Assembly: GCF_019669985.1 (NCBI RefSeq)
Contig: NZ_AP019782.1
Coordinates: 1,170,501 to 1,234,500 of the forward strand
From: Methylogaea oryzae
Lineage (GTDB): Bacteria; Pseudomonadota; Gammaproteobacteria; Methylococcales; Methylococcaceae
Direction of reading: 5' to 3'
DNA: 64,000 nt
Shown here: one piece after another, positions 29,546-37,321 of the stretch
Layout of the letters: each line of letters opens with the position of its first letter
Numbering within the stretch: the first letter of the stretch is position 1
Notes under the pieces: model-generated
Databases searched by the model: none
What the model saw: the letters and a program-made list of their open reading frames with translations, nothing else
What the model was told of the DNA's origin: nothing
Translations under genes and position numbers: made by a program

Positions 29546-29947
29546 GGTCTTCTCCTGAAAACGAAGGATGGCGGACGGATGTCACTATCCTCCCGTTGTG
29601 TGAGGAGAAAATGCGGTGCGGGTGAAGTGAATGTGAAGCGGCGAAAGGCCGGTTATCCCCAGCGCCCGGTAGGGCGGAACGCGCAGCGGTTCCGCCTTAT
29701 CGTTTATTGTTGGCGCGTTGGAACGGGGAGGTTTTCAATAGGGGGTGTCTGTATACAGGGGGGGCGAGCCTTAATATTTACCGCTGTATCGTTACGTTGG
29801 ACTTCCTGTCGTCAGCCCAACCCACCGCGCTTCACCGGCCGCAAAACAAGCGATGCGTAGAACGTGCGGGAGCGGTCTTTCGATCCGAGCGTAAGCTGTT
29901 GTTCGACGGCTGTACGCCCTTCTTTACTCTGCCTTTATTTCCCTGCG
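29546..29947. other. Intergenic region upstream of creD
   Basis: 402 bases. Besides the cre-tag it holds a REP-like hairpin at 29673-29696 (GGCGGAAC/GTTCCGCC, 8-base loop) followed on the + strand by TTATCGTTTATTG. DNA from about 29700 on has the lower G+C of the TIR island. No gene is supported. Short frames here have no family features. Confidence 0.6.
29622..29637 (-). promoter_or_regulatory. cre-tag (CreB-binding site) of creD
   Basis: On the minus strand the sequence reads TTCACATTCACTTCAC, an exact match to the E. coli cre-tag TTCAC-N6-TTCAC, 77 bases before the creD ATG. A third TTCAC-like half overlaps the spacer. CreB is encoded 5.3 kb away. Confidence 0.75.
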
Positions 29948-31573
29948 CTATCTGCGCTTGAGAGCTGCCGCTGAGCAAAATGCTGCGCCAGCAGCTTGGG
30001 CCTTGATTACAGCATCGGCGTCAATGGCTTGAGTCGATTTGGCCAAAGCAATCTGTACCATCGCGCTGTCACAGAGACCCAGTTCAATCCCAGCGGCCTC
30101 TGATCGCAATCTGCGCGACACAACCTCGTGCTCATCAGGATGCCCAAGCGCACGATGAAGGACACAAAGCCAACATAGCGACTGAATCATCCCAAGACGG
30201 TCCCGGAGATGGACTCGGAGGTTAAATTCCTTATCGAAATTTTGTAAGGCAGACTGGCTGTTACTCTCGAATACCCAGAATTGCCCAAGCCAATGGTGCG
30301 CATTAGCGACCCCGCGCGGGTTGAAGGTCGATACCGATATAGCCATGTAGCGCTCGAGAAGGATTGCAGTGTAATCTTGGACTTTACCTGAAACCAGATT
30401 TGCCCAAGCTGTTCTGCCGAGAGCCACGCCTATTGCGCGCCGCGATTCCAAGGACTCGGCAATAGCTAAGTGAATACCAAAGTGCCTCAAAGCTTCCGAG
30501 TGTTGCCCGCGAGCAACGTGCAGCCTCCCAAGGTGATTCGCTAGATTACCCCGGGTCGTGAGCACCTCGACAACTACGTTGCGGTCACTTTGTTCGTATA
30601 GGTTGTTGCTCGCTTCGTCCAAAACTCGCTGTGCATTAAGTATCCACCCTTCTGCAGCAGCAATATCACCGCGATCTAATTCAATGAGCGCAATATTCCC
30701 GCACGCCATTGCGGCACCAGAAATGTCGTTGTCCTCATTGCACCCATCAACGGCAGCAAGGAGGGATTGACGAGCGGCCACCCAATTCCCGATATATGCA
30801 TCTGCCATTCCCGCGTTGTTGAGAAGAATATTTCGAGATCGTAAATCGATTCCAACAGTCTGGGCTGCGACCTGCCAAATGGTGCTAAGCCAATGAGGAT
30901 CGGCGCGCAAATCGAGTAGTAAGGCTAGCGTACGAATCAACTCCAATGCCGGCGCGTGTTTACCCTTGAACTTCGCTTCGATCGCACCGTCAACCAATTG
31001 AGCTAGCTCTGGAAGGATAACATCGAATCGGTGCACCGCTTGAACCGCGGTTGGGCCGCCCATCAAATATTGGGAGCGAAGGTCGCGAGCGAGTGCAGTC
31101 CATTCATCTGGTGTTGAAGGATAGAAGGCCCTGGGATTTGACTGCGCGAATTCTCTGCGTAGTGATGGTGCAAGGTTTTCGCCTTCGGCGCTCAGCGACG
31201 TATACGGGAGATCTGGGACCGCGACTAGTCGTCCTCGAGTAATTACGTGAATTCGAGGTAAACCACATGCAAGCCAACGTCCAGAAGCCGTTAGCCACTC
31301 ATGCTTGACCCAAGCCTTTGTGGTTGCGACTTGACTTGCTATCGCGATTACATCCGTTGCGGATTGAAGGCCGTCCCAAACTCGCGTCCCGACAAGCTCA
31401 AGCGGAGAGTTTCTATGAAGTTCAGCATTGTCTATCCACGTGCGCACTTGTATCGCAGAAAGAATCTGCGCCACTTCCTCCGCAAGATCGTCGTCCTCAC
31501 TCGCGTGCGAGATAAACGCCAATCGGCTGGATTGTTCCAACACTCTTTCGGTCCGCGTGGAATTTGAGGTCAC
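29948..31573 (-). CDS. TIR-domain protein with C-terminal TPR-like repeats
   Basis: A 541-residue soluble protein from a GTG at 31573 (AAAGGG 7 bases upstream; an earlier GTG at 31621 is possible). The TIR domain spans about residues 15-130: RLAFISHASEDDDLAEEVAQ, TWIDNAELHRNS and AWVKHEWLTASG, where Glu92 is in the place of the catalytic glutamate of NAD-cleaving TIRs. From about residue 180 there are helical repeats resembling TPR units (for example AACGNIALIELDRGDIAAAEGWILNAQ and GRLHVARGQHSEALRHFGIHL, in part). Such TIR-repeat proteins are often antiviral NADases or signal producers; that role is inferred. Base composition is well below the flanks. Confidence 0.8.
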   Translation of the reverse strand: MTSNSTRTERVLEQSSRLAFISHASEDDDLAEEVAQILSAIQVRTWIDNAELHRNSPLELVGTRVWDGLQSATDVIAIASQVATTKAWVKHEWLTASGRWLACGLPRIHVITRGRLVAVPDLPYTSLSAEGENLAPSLRREFAQSNPRAFYPSTPDEWTALARDLRSQYLMGGPTAVQAVHRFDVILPELAQLVDGAIEAKFKGKHAPALELIRTLALLLDLRADPHWLSTIWQVAAQTVGIDLRSRNILLNNAGMADAYIGNWVAARQSLLAAVDGCNEDNDISGAAMACGNIALIELDRGDIAAAEGWILNAQRVLDEASNNLYEQSDRNVVVEVLTTRGNLANHLGRLHVARGQHSEALRHFGIHLAIAESLESRRAIGVALGRTAWANLVSGKVQDYTAILLERYMAISVSTFNPRGVANAHHWLGQFWVFESNSQSALQNFDKEFNLRVHLRDRLGMIQSLCWLCVLHRALGHPDEHEVVSRRLRSEAAGIELGLCDSAMVQIALAKSTQAIDADAVIKAQAAGAAFCSAAALKRR

Positions 31574-31690
31574 AGGAATGCCCTTTACTTGGGATGGTGC
31601 GTTACCCACGTCGCTGGGCACGACGGGCGATTCGGATCAGCGGGTCTCTTGCTGTAATTGGCTGTGTAGCCTCGTATGTTAACCACTGAC

Positions 31691-31869
31691 GCCATACATA
31701 GAGTTAACCGGCGCGACGCGGCACCTCCTCTGTCACGAAGTCTAGTGTCAGGCGTGTTGGACGACGCTGCTCGGCACGCTTACCAGACGGCCGTGCCTGG
31801 GGGCTAACGAAGTAACCGGCCTGCGCGGCTTTTTTCCGGGTCCGGTTGACTGCCGGGTTATGCACTTTG
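31691..31869 (-). other. Imperfect inverted repeats, possibly attC-like or a terminator
   Basis: Between the membrane-protein stop and the TIR-TPR gene. On the minus strand GCATAAC...CAACCGGAC (31863 leftward) faces GGCCGGTT...GTTAGCC (to about 31801), an arrangement like integron attC sites with AAC/GTT cores and AACCGG/CCGGTT inner arms. A further CCGGTTAACTCTATGTATGGC lies at 31689-31709. Core boxes each have mismatches to RYYYAAC/GTTRRRY and no integrase is in view. A simple terminator would also fit. Confidence 0.3.
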
Positions 31870-32505
31870 TCAGCCATCTATTAGTCGTTTAAGTTCTTCG
31901 GCATAAATAATCATTTGCTGATTGATTTGTTTCATGTCGGTGATTAGCTCAAGATACTCCGGGTACTGCTTCTGAAGTTCCTGTGGCGTAAGTTCCTTCA
32001 GGCGATCAGAGTTGGCTTCATACCATCCACGAAATCTGGCCTGCCACCTTGTTAGGTGCGGTCGCAGACCGTTGTTAAGGGTAGATGTCGCAATCCGTAC
32101 AAGCTCTTTCGTACTTTTTTCCTCTTTGATCAACTCTGCTGGAATGCTGCTTACAAGTTCTCGTACCTTTGTGAATAGGGCGTACCAAGAGTCATAGACC
32201 TCAACTATTACGTCGTGGTCTGGATCGATAGGGATGGCGGCCTTTCTTGTTACTAGCTCAGTCCATATTTTGTGCGCGACCTGAATGTCTTCAATATTTG
32301 GTCGCAACTCTGCTTTACCAATTTTCCCTAACGCTATGTCAACCTTGACAAGTTTAAATCGTCTAAGTTTATGGTGGTTCAGCCACCAAAATATGCCGGA
32401 TACGATGGCAACTACCGCCACTACAGCCAATGAGGCATCTAGACTGAAGCTGAGCGTGTCGATGGAGAACGTCAGCTTAAGCAGTACCAAACTATCAGAG
32501 GCCAT
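31870..32505 (-). CDS. Single-pass membrane protein coupled to a TIR gene
   Basis: Not assigned to a family. The 211 residues have a short N terminus, one strong transmembrane helix (about residues 23-42, SLAVVAVVAIVSGIFWWL), a basic juxtamembrane HHKLRRFKLVK and a soluble, largely helical domain with DIQVAHKIWTELVTRKAAIP and VIVEVYDSWYALFTKVREL. The ATG at 32505 shares its A with the stop of the TIR gene (TGATG), so both are made together. The layout fits a membrane effector answering a TIR-made signal, as in Thoeris-like defence; this is inference. A longer start at 32532 is less likely. Confidence 0.7.
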   Translation of the reverse strand: MASDSLVLLKLTFSIDTLSFSLDASLAVVAVVAIVSGIFWWLNHHKLRRFKLVKVDIALGKIGKAELRPNIEDIQVAHKIWTELVTRKAAIPIDPDHDVIVEVYDSWYALFTKVRELVSSIPAELIKEEKSTKELVRIATSTLNNGLRPHLTRWQARFRGWYEANSDRLKELTPQELQKQYPEYLELITDMKQINQQMIIYAEELKRLIDG

Positions 32506-33065
32506 CAGTGCGTAACCACGCATACGAGGCATTTGGCGTTGTACTTCATCATATCTTGTGAATTCTGGATGAACTTGGATCTTGCTGTCCGCGCGGCGTA
32601 AGCATCTTCAATCCATCCTCCGAGTTCCTCGGGTGTCTTTGGATATACCCAATAGCGCGCATAGCAGTCCTTGCCCTCTTTGTTCCAGTTGTCCTTTATG
32701 CGAGGCGGTAAATGAGCCGAGCCACCTTTGCTCGGAAGAATAATCCCCATTAGACCATTGGGCAGGGTTTCGCCTTGTTGAAGTGAACTCTTGATTTCCC
32801 AATCTACATAACGCCGACTATGGGTGCAATTGCCAACGAGGATGATGGTTATCGTCGTGTCCTGCAGATATTTTTTTCGAATTTGCGTCATTACATAGGC
32901 AGGATCGTTGCTGTTGATGAAGTCATAATTGTCTCCTGCACCGAGAATATAAGGGGTGAACACCTCGTGCTTGGTAGCAAAGTGATCGATAAAGGCATTA
33001 ACTTCGACGCGATCACCTTTGTAATGTGAAATAAATACTCTTCGTTTTGTTCCTGTGTAGGCCAT
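32505..33065 (-). CDS. TIR-like (DUF1863/ThsB-type) protein
   Basis: A 186-residue single-domain protein. The N terminus KRRVFISHYKGDRVEVNAFI is the TIR beta-A and first helix. Then come SNDPAYVMTQIRKKYLQDT, the strand TITIILVGN, and CTHSRRYVDWEIKSSL, in which Glu90 matches the catalytic glutamate of DUF1863/ThsB-type TIRs. Relatives in Thoeris produce cyclic ADP-ribose-type signals after phage infection. The ribosome-binding site AAAGGAG is 9 bases from the ATG. It is the first gene of the island and is translationally coupled to the membrane protein that follows. Confidence 0.82.
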   Translation of the reverse strand: MAYTGTKRRVFISHYKGDRVEVNAFIDHFATKHEVFTPYILGAGDNYDFINSNDPAYVMTQIRKKYLQDTTITIILVGNCTHSRRYVDWEIKSSLQQGETLPNGLMGIILPSKGGSAHLPPRIKDNWNKEGKDCYARYWVYPKTPEELGGWIEDAYAARTARSKFIQNSQDMMKYNAKCLVCVVTH

Positions 33066-33100
33066 CGTGAGTAACTCCTTTCAAAGAGCATGACGTTGAG

Positions 33101-33134
33101 TGATAATAATATAGTTAGCGCGACAATCGTCGCG
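33101..33134 (-). promoter_or_regulatory. Possible promoter and operator of the TIR module
   Basis: On the minus strand, CGCGAC-GATT-GTCGCG (33119-33134) is a perfect inverted repeat directly upstream of TATATTATTATC (33103-33114), a possible -10. The TIR ATG is about 40 bases further. No clear -35 is seen. Confidence 0.4.
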
Positions 33135-33254
33135 ATAAATGGAATCTTTCATAACCGTGCTATACGGCTTCCTTTGAGCACGCCGCTGGCGAGCCATTCT
33201 ATTGTTCTCGGCAGCCGCCGTCTGTAAGCCTAGGCTTACATTTGGGCCTTTCCG

Positions 33255-33290
33255 TTTATCGTTACCACGTTACAACGTGGTAACGATAAA
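33255..33290. repeat. 36-bp palindrome, copy 2
   Basis: Arms TTTATCGTTACCACGTT with a 2-base unpaired centre, located after creC. Compared with copies 1 and 3, CCC/GGG is replaced by ACC/GGT on both arms, so pairing is kept. Confidence 0.85.
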
Positions 33291-33443
33291 AGTTTGTGTG
33301 GAGGGGCAAACGCGGCTGTCGGCGCACGTTTGTGACGCAGGCCGGAGTAAGGCTTTTGGCCGTTTCCGGCAGCCGCCTTAGCCACAGCGAGACCGTTTGC
33401 CGAGAACGCCTGGCGGCTTATCCCGGCGTGCCAGGTGACGGCG

Positions 33444-34871
33444 TTAGGCCTGTCTCAGTCGCAACAGCGCCAGCACCCCGCCTTGCGGGTGGTTGGTCAG
33501 GCTCACCTGGCCATGGTGCAGTTCGGCGATTTCTTTGACGAAGCTCAGGCCCAGGCCGGTGCTTTTTTTGCCGCTGTCGGGGCGGGGCAGGGAGTAGAAG
33601 CGTTCGAACACGCGTTTTTCGGCGTAAGCGGGAATGCCGAGGCCGTGGTCGCGGATGGCGATTTGGTGGTGGTGCTGGGACGACTCCAGACCGATTTCTA
33701 TTTCGCTGCCGGCGGGGGAAAACTGCACGGCGTTTTGCAGCAGGTTGTCCAGGGCGCGCAGCAGCAGGAAGCGGTCGCCTTCCACGTAGCGTTGTTCCGG
33801 TATGTCGCAGCGGATGGCGATGTGGCGGGCGGCGGCGCTGGAGGCCAGGCTGGCCGCCGCTTCGCGCAGCAAGGGCGCCAGTTCGATGCGTTGCAGTTCG
33901 GCCAGGCTGCGGCGCTTTTCCAGGGCCGACAGTTCCAGCAGCCGGTCGACGATGTCCTGGATGCGTCCGCCTTCGTCGCGGATGTGGCCGAGGAAACGCC
34001 GGCGCTGCTCGGCGGGCAGGTTTTCGTCCAGCAATTCGGCGGCGGCGCGGATGGCGGACAGCGGGCTTTTGATTTCGTGGGTGAGGGCTTGCACGTATTC
34101 TTCCACGTAGCTGCGGCCGGCCAGGGCGTCGCGCATTTCGTCGAAGGCGGCGCCGAGCAGGCCTAGAGCGCTGCGGCCTAGGCGCGGCAGGCCGGCTTGG
34201 CGGCGGTTTTTCAGCAGCTGCATATAGTCGGAGAAAAGCCCCACCGGCCGCAGCAGCCACAGGGCCACCGCCAGGGCCAGCAGCAGCACCGCCAGGCCGG
34301 TGGTGGCGCCGCCGATCAGCAGGTTGCGGCGGGCCGCTTCCACGAAGGGGCGGTAGCTGGCGGTGGGCTTGCCGACGCTGACCACGCCGGCGATGCGTCC
34401 GTCGCGGAGGATGGGCGCGGCCACGTACATGGTGGAGGTGTCGGGCCGGTCGGGGACGGCGCGGGTGGAGCGGGCGCCGTATTGGCCTTGCAGGGTGCGC
34501 AGCACGTCGTTCCAGCGGGAATAGTCTTCCCCTTCGTGTTCCGCTTGCGAGTGGTACAGCACGCGGCCGGCGGCGTCGGTGACGTAGACGGTGAGGTTCA
34601 CGTCGCGCTTCACCGCTGCGAAAATGCGCGCTTCGAAGCGGGAGCGTTGCAGGGCCGGCATGGCCAGCCGCAGGCGTTCCACGGAAGGGGCGCCGTCCTG
34701 CAGGTCGGTGGCGAGCAGGGCGGCCAGCAGCTGGGCGGTGTCCACCAGCAGCTCCTCGGCCGACTCCCGGTAGCGCTGTTCCACGTCGTCGATGGCCTGC
34801 CGCACCAGCCAGCCCAGGCCCAGCACGAACACGGCGATGACGCCGAGGAAGACGCGGGTGGTTTTTCTCAC
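33444..34871 (-). CDS. creC: Sensor histidine kinase CreC
   Basis: Inner-membrane sensor of the CreBC pair. The 475 residues show a first helix (VFLGVIAVFVLGLGWLV), a periplasmic domain (about 25-185) with a single-Cache-like segment (VNLTVYVTDAAGRVLYHS), a second helix (LLIGGATTGLAVLLLALAVALWLL), a linker, HisKA with the phospho-accepting His in ALTHEIKSPLSA, and HATPase with DNLLQNAVQFS, RDHGLGIP and KSTGLGLSF. The start is GTG at 34871, overlapping the creB stop (GTGA). The gene ends before the TIR island rather than running into creD. Confidence 0.94.
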   Translation of the reverse strand: MRKTTRVFLGVIAVFVLGLGWLVRQAIDDVEQRYRESAEELLVDTAQLLAALLATDLQDGAPSVERLRLAMPALQRSRFEARIFAAVKRDVNLTVYVTDAAGRVLYHSQAEHEGEDYSRWNDVLRTLQGQYGARSTRAVPDRPDTSTMYVAAPILRDGRIAGVVSVGKPTASYRPFVEAARRNLLIGGATTGLAVLLLALAVALWLLRPVGLFSDYMQLLKNRRQAGLPRLGRSALGLLGAAFDEMRDALAGRSYVEEYVQALTHEIKSPLSAIRAAAELLDENLPAEQRRRFLGHIRDEGGRIQDIVDRLLELSALEKRRSLAELQRIELAPLLREAAASLASSAAARHIAIRCDIPEQRYVEGDRFLLLRALDNLLQNAVQFSPAGSEIEIGLESSQHHHQIAIRDHGLGIPAYAEKRVFERFYSLPRPDSGKKSTGLGLSFVKEIAELHHGQVSLTNHPQGGVLALLRLRQA

Positions 34872-35554
34872 CAGTCGTCCCGCAGGGCGTAGCCGCTGCC
34901 GCGCAGGGTCTTGATGGCGTCCAGCTCGGGCCGCACCGCTTTCAGCTTGGCGCGCAGGGTTTTGATGTGGGCGTCCACGGTGCGGTCGAAGCTGGCGTCC
35001 GGCTCGTCCCACACCCGTTCCAGCAACTCGTCGCGGCTGAACACCCGGCCGGGCCGGCCGATGAACAGCTTGAGCAAGCGGTATTCGTAGCGGGACAGCT
35101 CCAGGGGCTGGCCGAAATAGGCGACGCGCATTTTTTCCTCGTCCACGGCGAAGGGAACGGCTTCCACGGCGGCGGTCGGTGCTGCGCCGCGGTTCACCCG
35201 CCGCAGCACCGAGCGCACCCGTGCGGTTAGTTCCCGCGGGCTGAAGGGCTTGGCGACGTAGTCGTCGGCGCCCAGTTCCAGGCCCACCACCCGGTCGATT
35301 TCGTCGCTGCGGGCGGTGAGGAAAATCACCGGCGCGCTGGAGACGTCCGCCAGGCGCCGGAACAACTCGAAGCCGTTGATGTCCGGCAGGCCTACGTCGA
35401 GGATGACCAGGTCCGCCGGTTCCTGCCGCAATGCTTGCAAGGCCGCCGCGCCGGTGGCGCACCATACGGGAAGGAAGCCGTCGCTGCCCAGGGCGTAGGC
35501 GACGGTATCGGCGATGGCGGCTTCGTCTTCGACGAGGAGGATACGCGGCGGCAT
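34868..35554 (-). CDS. creB: Response regulator CreB
   Basis: OmpR-family regulator of 228 residues. The receiver domain has the acidic pocket LLVEDE, the phospho-acceptor in LVILDVGLPDINGF and the K site in YVAKPFSPRELTARV. The winged-helix domain ends in RTVDAHIKTLRAKLK...TLRGSGYAL. Phospho-CreB binds direct repeats of TTCAC in E. coli, and one such site precedes creD here. GAGGT overlapping the stop of the upstream gene serves as its ribosome-binding site, so it is read with the DUF5685-like gene. Confidence 0.94.
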   Translation of the reverse strand: MPPRILLVEDEAAIADTVAYALGSDGFLPVWCATGAAALQALRQEPADLVILDVGLPDINGFELFRRLADVSSAPVIFLTARSDEIDRVVGLELGADDYVAKPFSPRELTARVRSVLRRVNRGAAPTAAVEAVPFAVDEEKMRVAYFGQPLELSRYEYRLLKLFIGRPGRVFSRDELLERVWDEPDASFDRTVDAHIKTLRAKLKAVRPELDAIKTLRGSGYALRDDW

Positions 35555-35564
35555 GGGGCTAACC

Positions 35565-36650
35565 TCAGTCGCAGCCGCAGCCGTCGCAACAGCCGCTGTC
35601 GCAACTACCGCCGTGGCAACACGTGCTGTCGCAGGCGCAGCAGTGGCCGCAACCGTCGCCGTGGTGCGAGTCGCCGCTGTGGCGGCAGGGGCTGCAAACG
35701 CGGTTGGGCAGGCATTGGATGCAGTCGCAGCAATCTCCGCAATCGCAGCAATCGCACCAGTCTCGCTTGTCTTCCTTGGGCTTGCGGCGGCGCTGGCCGT
35801 TGTCCGGGGCGGCGCGGCCCAGCAAGGCGTCTTCTTCCCGGCGGATCTGGATATCCAGCCGGCGCAGCGATTGTTGCAGGATGGCGGTGAAGTCTTGCGG
35901 TAGACCTGGCGTTTGCGACAGGGACAGGATGTCCGCCGCCAGCGTTTCGTAGTCCTGCCGCAGGGCGCCGAAGGCGGCGGCCAGGCTGAGCCCGCCGGCC
36001 TTCATCGCTTCCAGCACCGGATTGGCTTGGCCGCTGTCGCGATCGCGCCGCACGTCCAGCAGGGCGTCGGCCACCGGCAGCAGCTCGCCGGTGAGGCGGA
36101 TGATGCGCCGCAGCGTGGGGCCGGCGGTCGTTGCTTGTTGGACGAGTTCTTGGAACAAATACTGGGCCAGCAGGCCGGAGCTTTCCCGCAGGGGAGCGAA
36201 GCCGCCGGCCGGATCGCGCACCAAGCCCAGGTAGGTGTCGATGAAGGCGCGGGTTTCGGCGGAGAGTTCCGCCAGTATCGGCGCCACGGCCGGGTCCAGC
36301 CGGCGCCGCAAGGCCCTCGCCCACCGGCTGCCGCTGTCGCTTTCCCAGTCGTGCAGCTTGAGCCAGGCCAGCAACAGGGAATAACGCGCCGCCCGGTCGA
36401 TGCCGTCGTGGAGCACTACCGGCCGCGAGCGGCAAAACAGCCGGGCGGGGCAACCGCAGTCGGCGTCGACTGTTTCCCACTCGCCGCTGCACGCGGCCAG
36501 GCTCAGGGTCATTTCGTGGCTCACCAGCAGGCTGGCGGGCAGGCCGAATTGCCGGCGCAGGCTGTAGCACAGCGAGCAGTACAGTTGCCGGTATTGGCGG
36601 CGGGCGGAGGAGGGCAGGCGGCACAGCTGGGGTTTGAGGTGGCCGAGCAT
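35565..36650 (-). CDS. DUF5685-like protein with a metallothionein-like cysteine-rich tail
   Basis: A 361-residue soluble protein. The N-terminal 290 residues are mostly helical and start MLGHLKPQLCRLP, with QYRQLYCSLCYSL, CSGEWETVDADCGCP and YSLLLAWLKLHDWESD, which resemble DUF5685 proteins of unknown function. The last 63 residues hold 21 cysteines as CC, CDC and CxxC groups plus several His and Asp, and could bind several metal ions. The gene lies between bluB (5-base gap) and creB (10-base gap) on the same strand. The tail is much richer in cysteine than any other protein in the window. Metal storage or sensing is inferred only. Confidence 0.75.
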   Translation of the reverse strand: MLGHLKPQLCRLPSSARRQYRQLYCSLCYSLRRQFGLPASLLVSHEMTLSLAACSGEWETVDADCGCPARLFCRSRPVVLHDGIDRAARYSLLLAWLKLHDWESDSGSRWARALRRRLDPAVAPILAELSAETRAFIDTYLGLVRDPAGGFAPLRESSGLLAQYLFQELVQQATTAGPTLRRIIRLTGELLPVADALLDVRRDRDSGQANPVLEAMKAGGLSLAAAFGALRQDYETLAADILSLSQTPGLPQDFTAILQQSLRRLDIQIRREEDALLGRAAPDNGQRRRKPKEDKRDWCDCCDCGDCCDCIQCLPNRVCSPCRHSGDSHHGDGCGHCCACDSTCCHGGSCDSGCCDGCGCD

Positions 36651-36655
36651 GGCGG

Positions 36656-37318
36656 CTATTCGCTTTGTTCGGGCGGGGCGCCGTGCTCCCAGCCATTCTC
36701 GTAAACCAGTTCCTCCAGCGGCCGGCGCCGCGCCCAGCCTTCTTGTTCCAGCATGGGACGGTCGTAGAAGGCTTCCACGTGGCCCAGGCAGAGGATGGCG
36801 GCCGGTTTGGCGCCGGCCGGCATGTTCAGCAACTCGGCCAGGGCGGCCGGGTCGAACAGCGACACCCAGCCCATGCCCAGCCCTTCGGCGCGGGCCGCCA
36901 GCCACAGGTTCTGGATGGCGCAGGACAGGGAGGCCAGATCCATTTCCGGCAGGGTGCGGCGGCCGAAAATGTGCCGTTCGCGCTTATCGCCCAGGGCCGC
37001 TACCAGCAGCTCGCCGCAGTCGGCGATGCCTTCCACTTTCAGGCGCATGAACTCGTCGTGCCGCTCGCCCAAGGCCTCGGCGGTACGGCTGCGTTCCTCT
37101 TCCACCAGCGCTTGGATGCGCCCGCGCAAGGCGGCGTCGGTGACGCGGATGAAGCGCCAAGGCTGCATATAGCCCACGCTGGGGGCGTGGTGGGCGGCCA
37201 GCAGCAGGCGTTGCAGCAAGGCCGGCTCCACCGGGTCCGGGCGGAAATGGCGCATGTCGCGGCGCTCCTCGATGGCGCGGTAGACGGCGGCGATTTCCTC
37301 CGGGCTGTAGGCGTGCAC
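36656..37318 (-). CDS. bluB: 5,6-dimethylbenzimidazole synthase
   Basis: Oxygen-dependent flavin-destroying enzyme that turns FMNH2 into dimethylbenzimidazole, the lower ligand of cobalamin. The 220-residue nitroreductase-fold protein shows the BluB-specific RRDMRHFRPDPVEPALL, AAHHAPSVGYMQPWRFI and EGLGMGWVSLFDP. It supplies the substrate of CobT encoded at 21.8 kb. It starts 3 bases after pilR and is followed within 5 bases by the DUF5685-like gene, so its expression may depend on the pil promoter. Confidence 0.94.
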   Translation of the reverse strand: MHAYSPEEIAAVYRAIEERRDMRHFRPDPVEPALLQRLLLAAHHAPSVGYMQPWRFIRVTDAALRGRIQALVEEERSRTAEALGERHDEFMRLKVEGIADCGELLVAALGDKRERHIFGRRTLPEMDLASLSCAIQNLWLAARAEGLGMGWVSLFDPAALAELLNMPAGAKPAAILCLGHVEAFYDRPMLEQEGWARRRPLEELVYENGWEHGAPPEQSE

Positions 37319-37321
37319 GGC

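Larger units (their letters stand above)
33066..33443. other. Intergenic region between creC and the TIR island
   Basis: 378 bases. From the island side: A/T-rich DNA and a 6-bp inverted repeat (see separate entry). Toward creC: an 18-bp perfect palindrome TGTAAGCCTAGGCTTACA at 33223-33240 and the 36-bp palindrome at 33255-33290. The composition changes from low to high G+C near 33170-33220, which marks the island edge. No gene is supported. Confidence 0.6.

Noticed and set aside
30000-33000. CRISPR array or toxin-antitoxin pair in the low-G+C island
   Set aside because: No regularly spaced repeats were found, and the three genes fit TIR and membrane proteins rather than toxin-antitoxin families.
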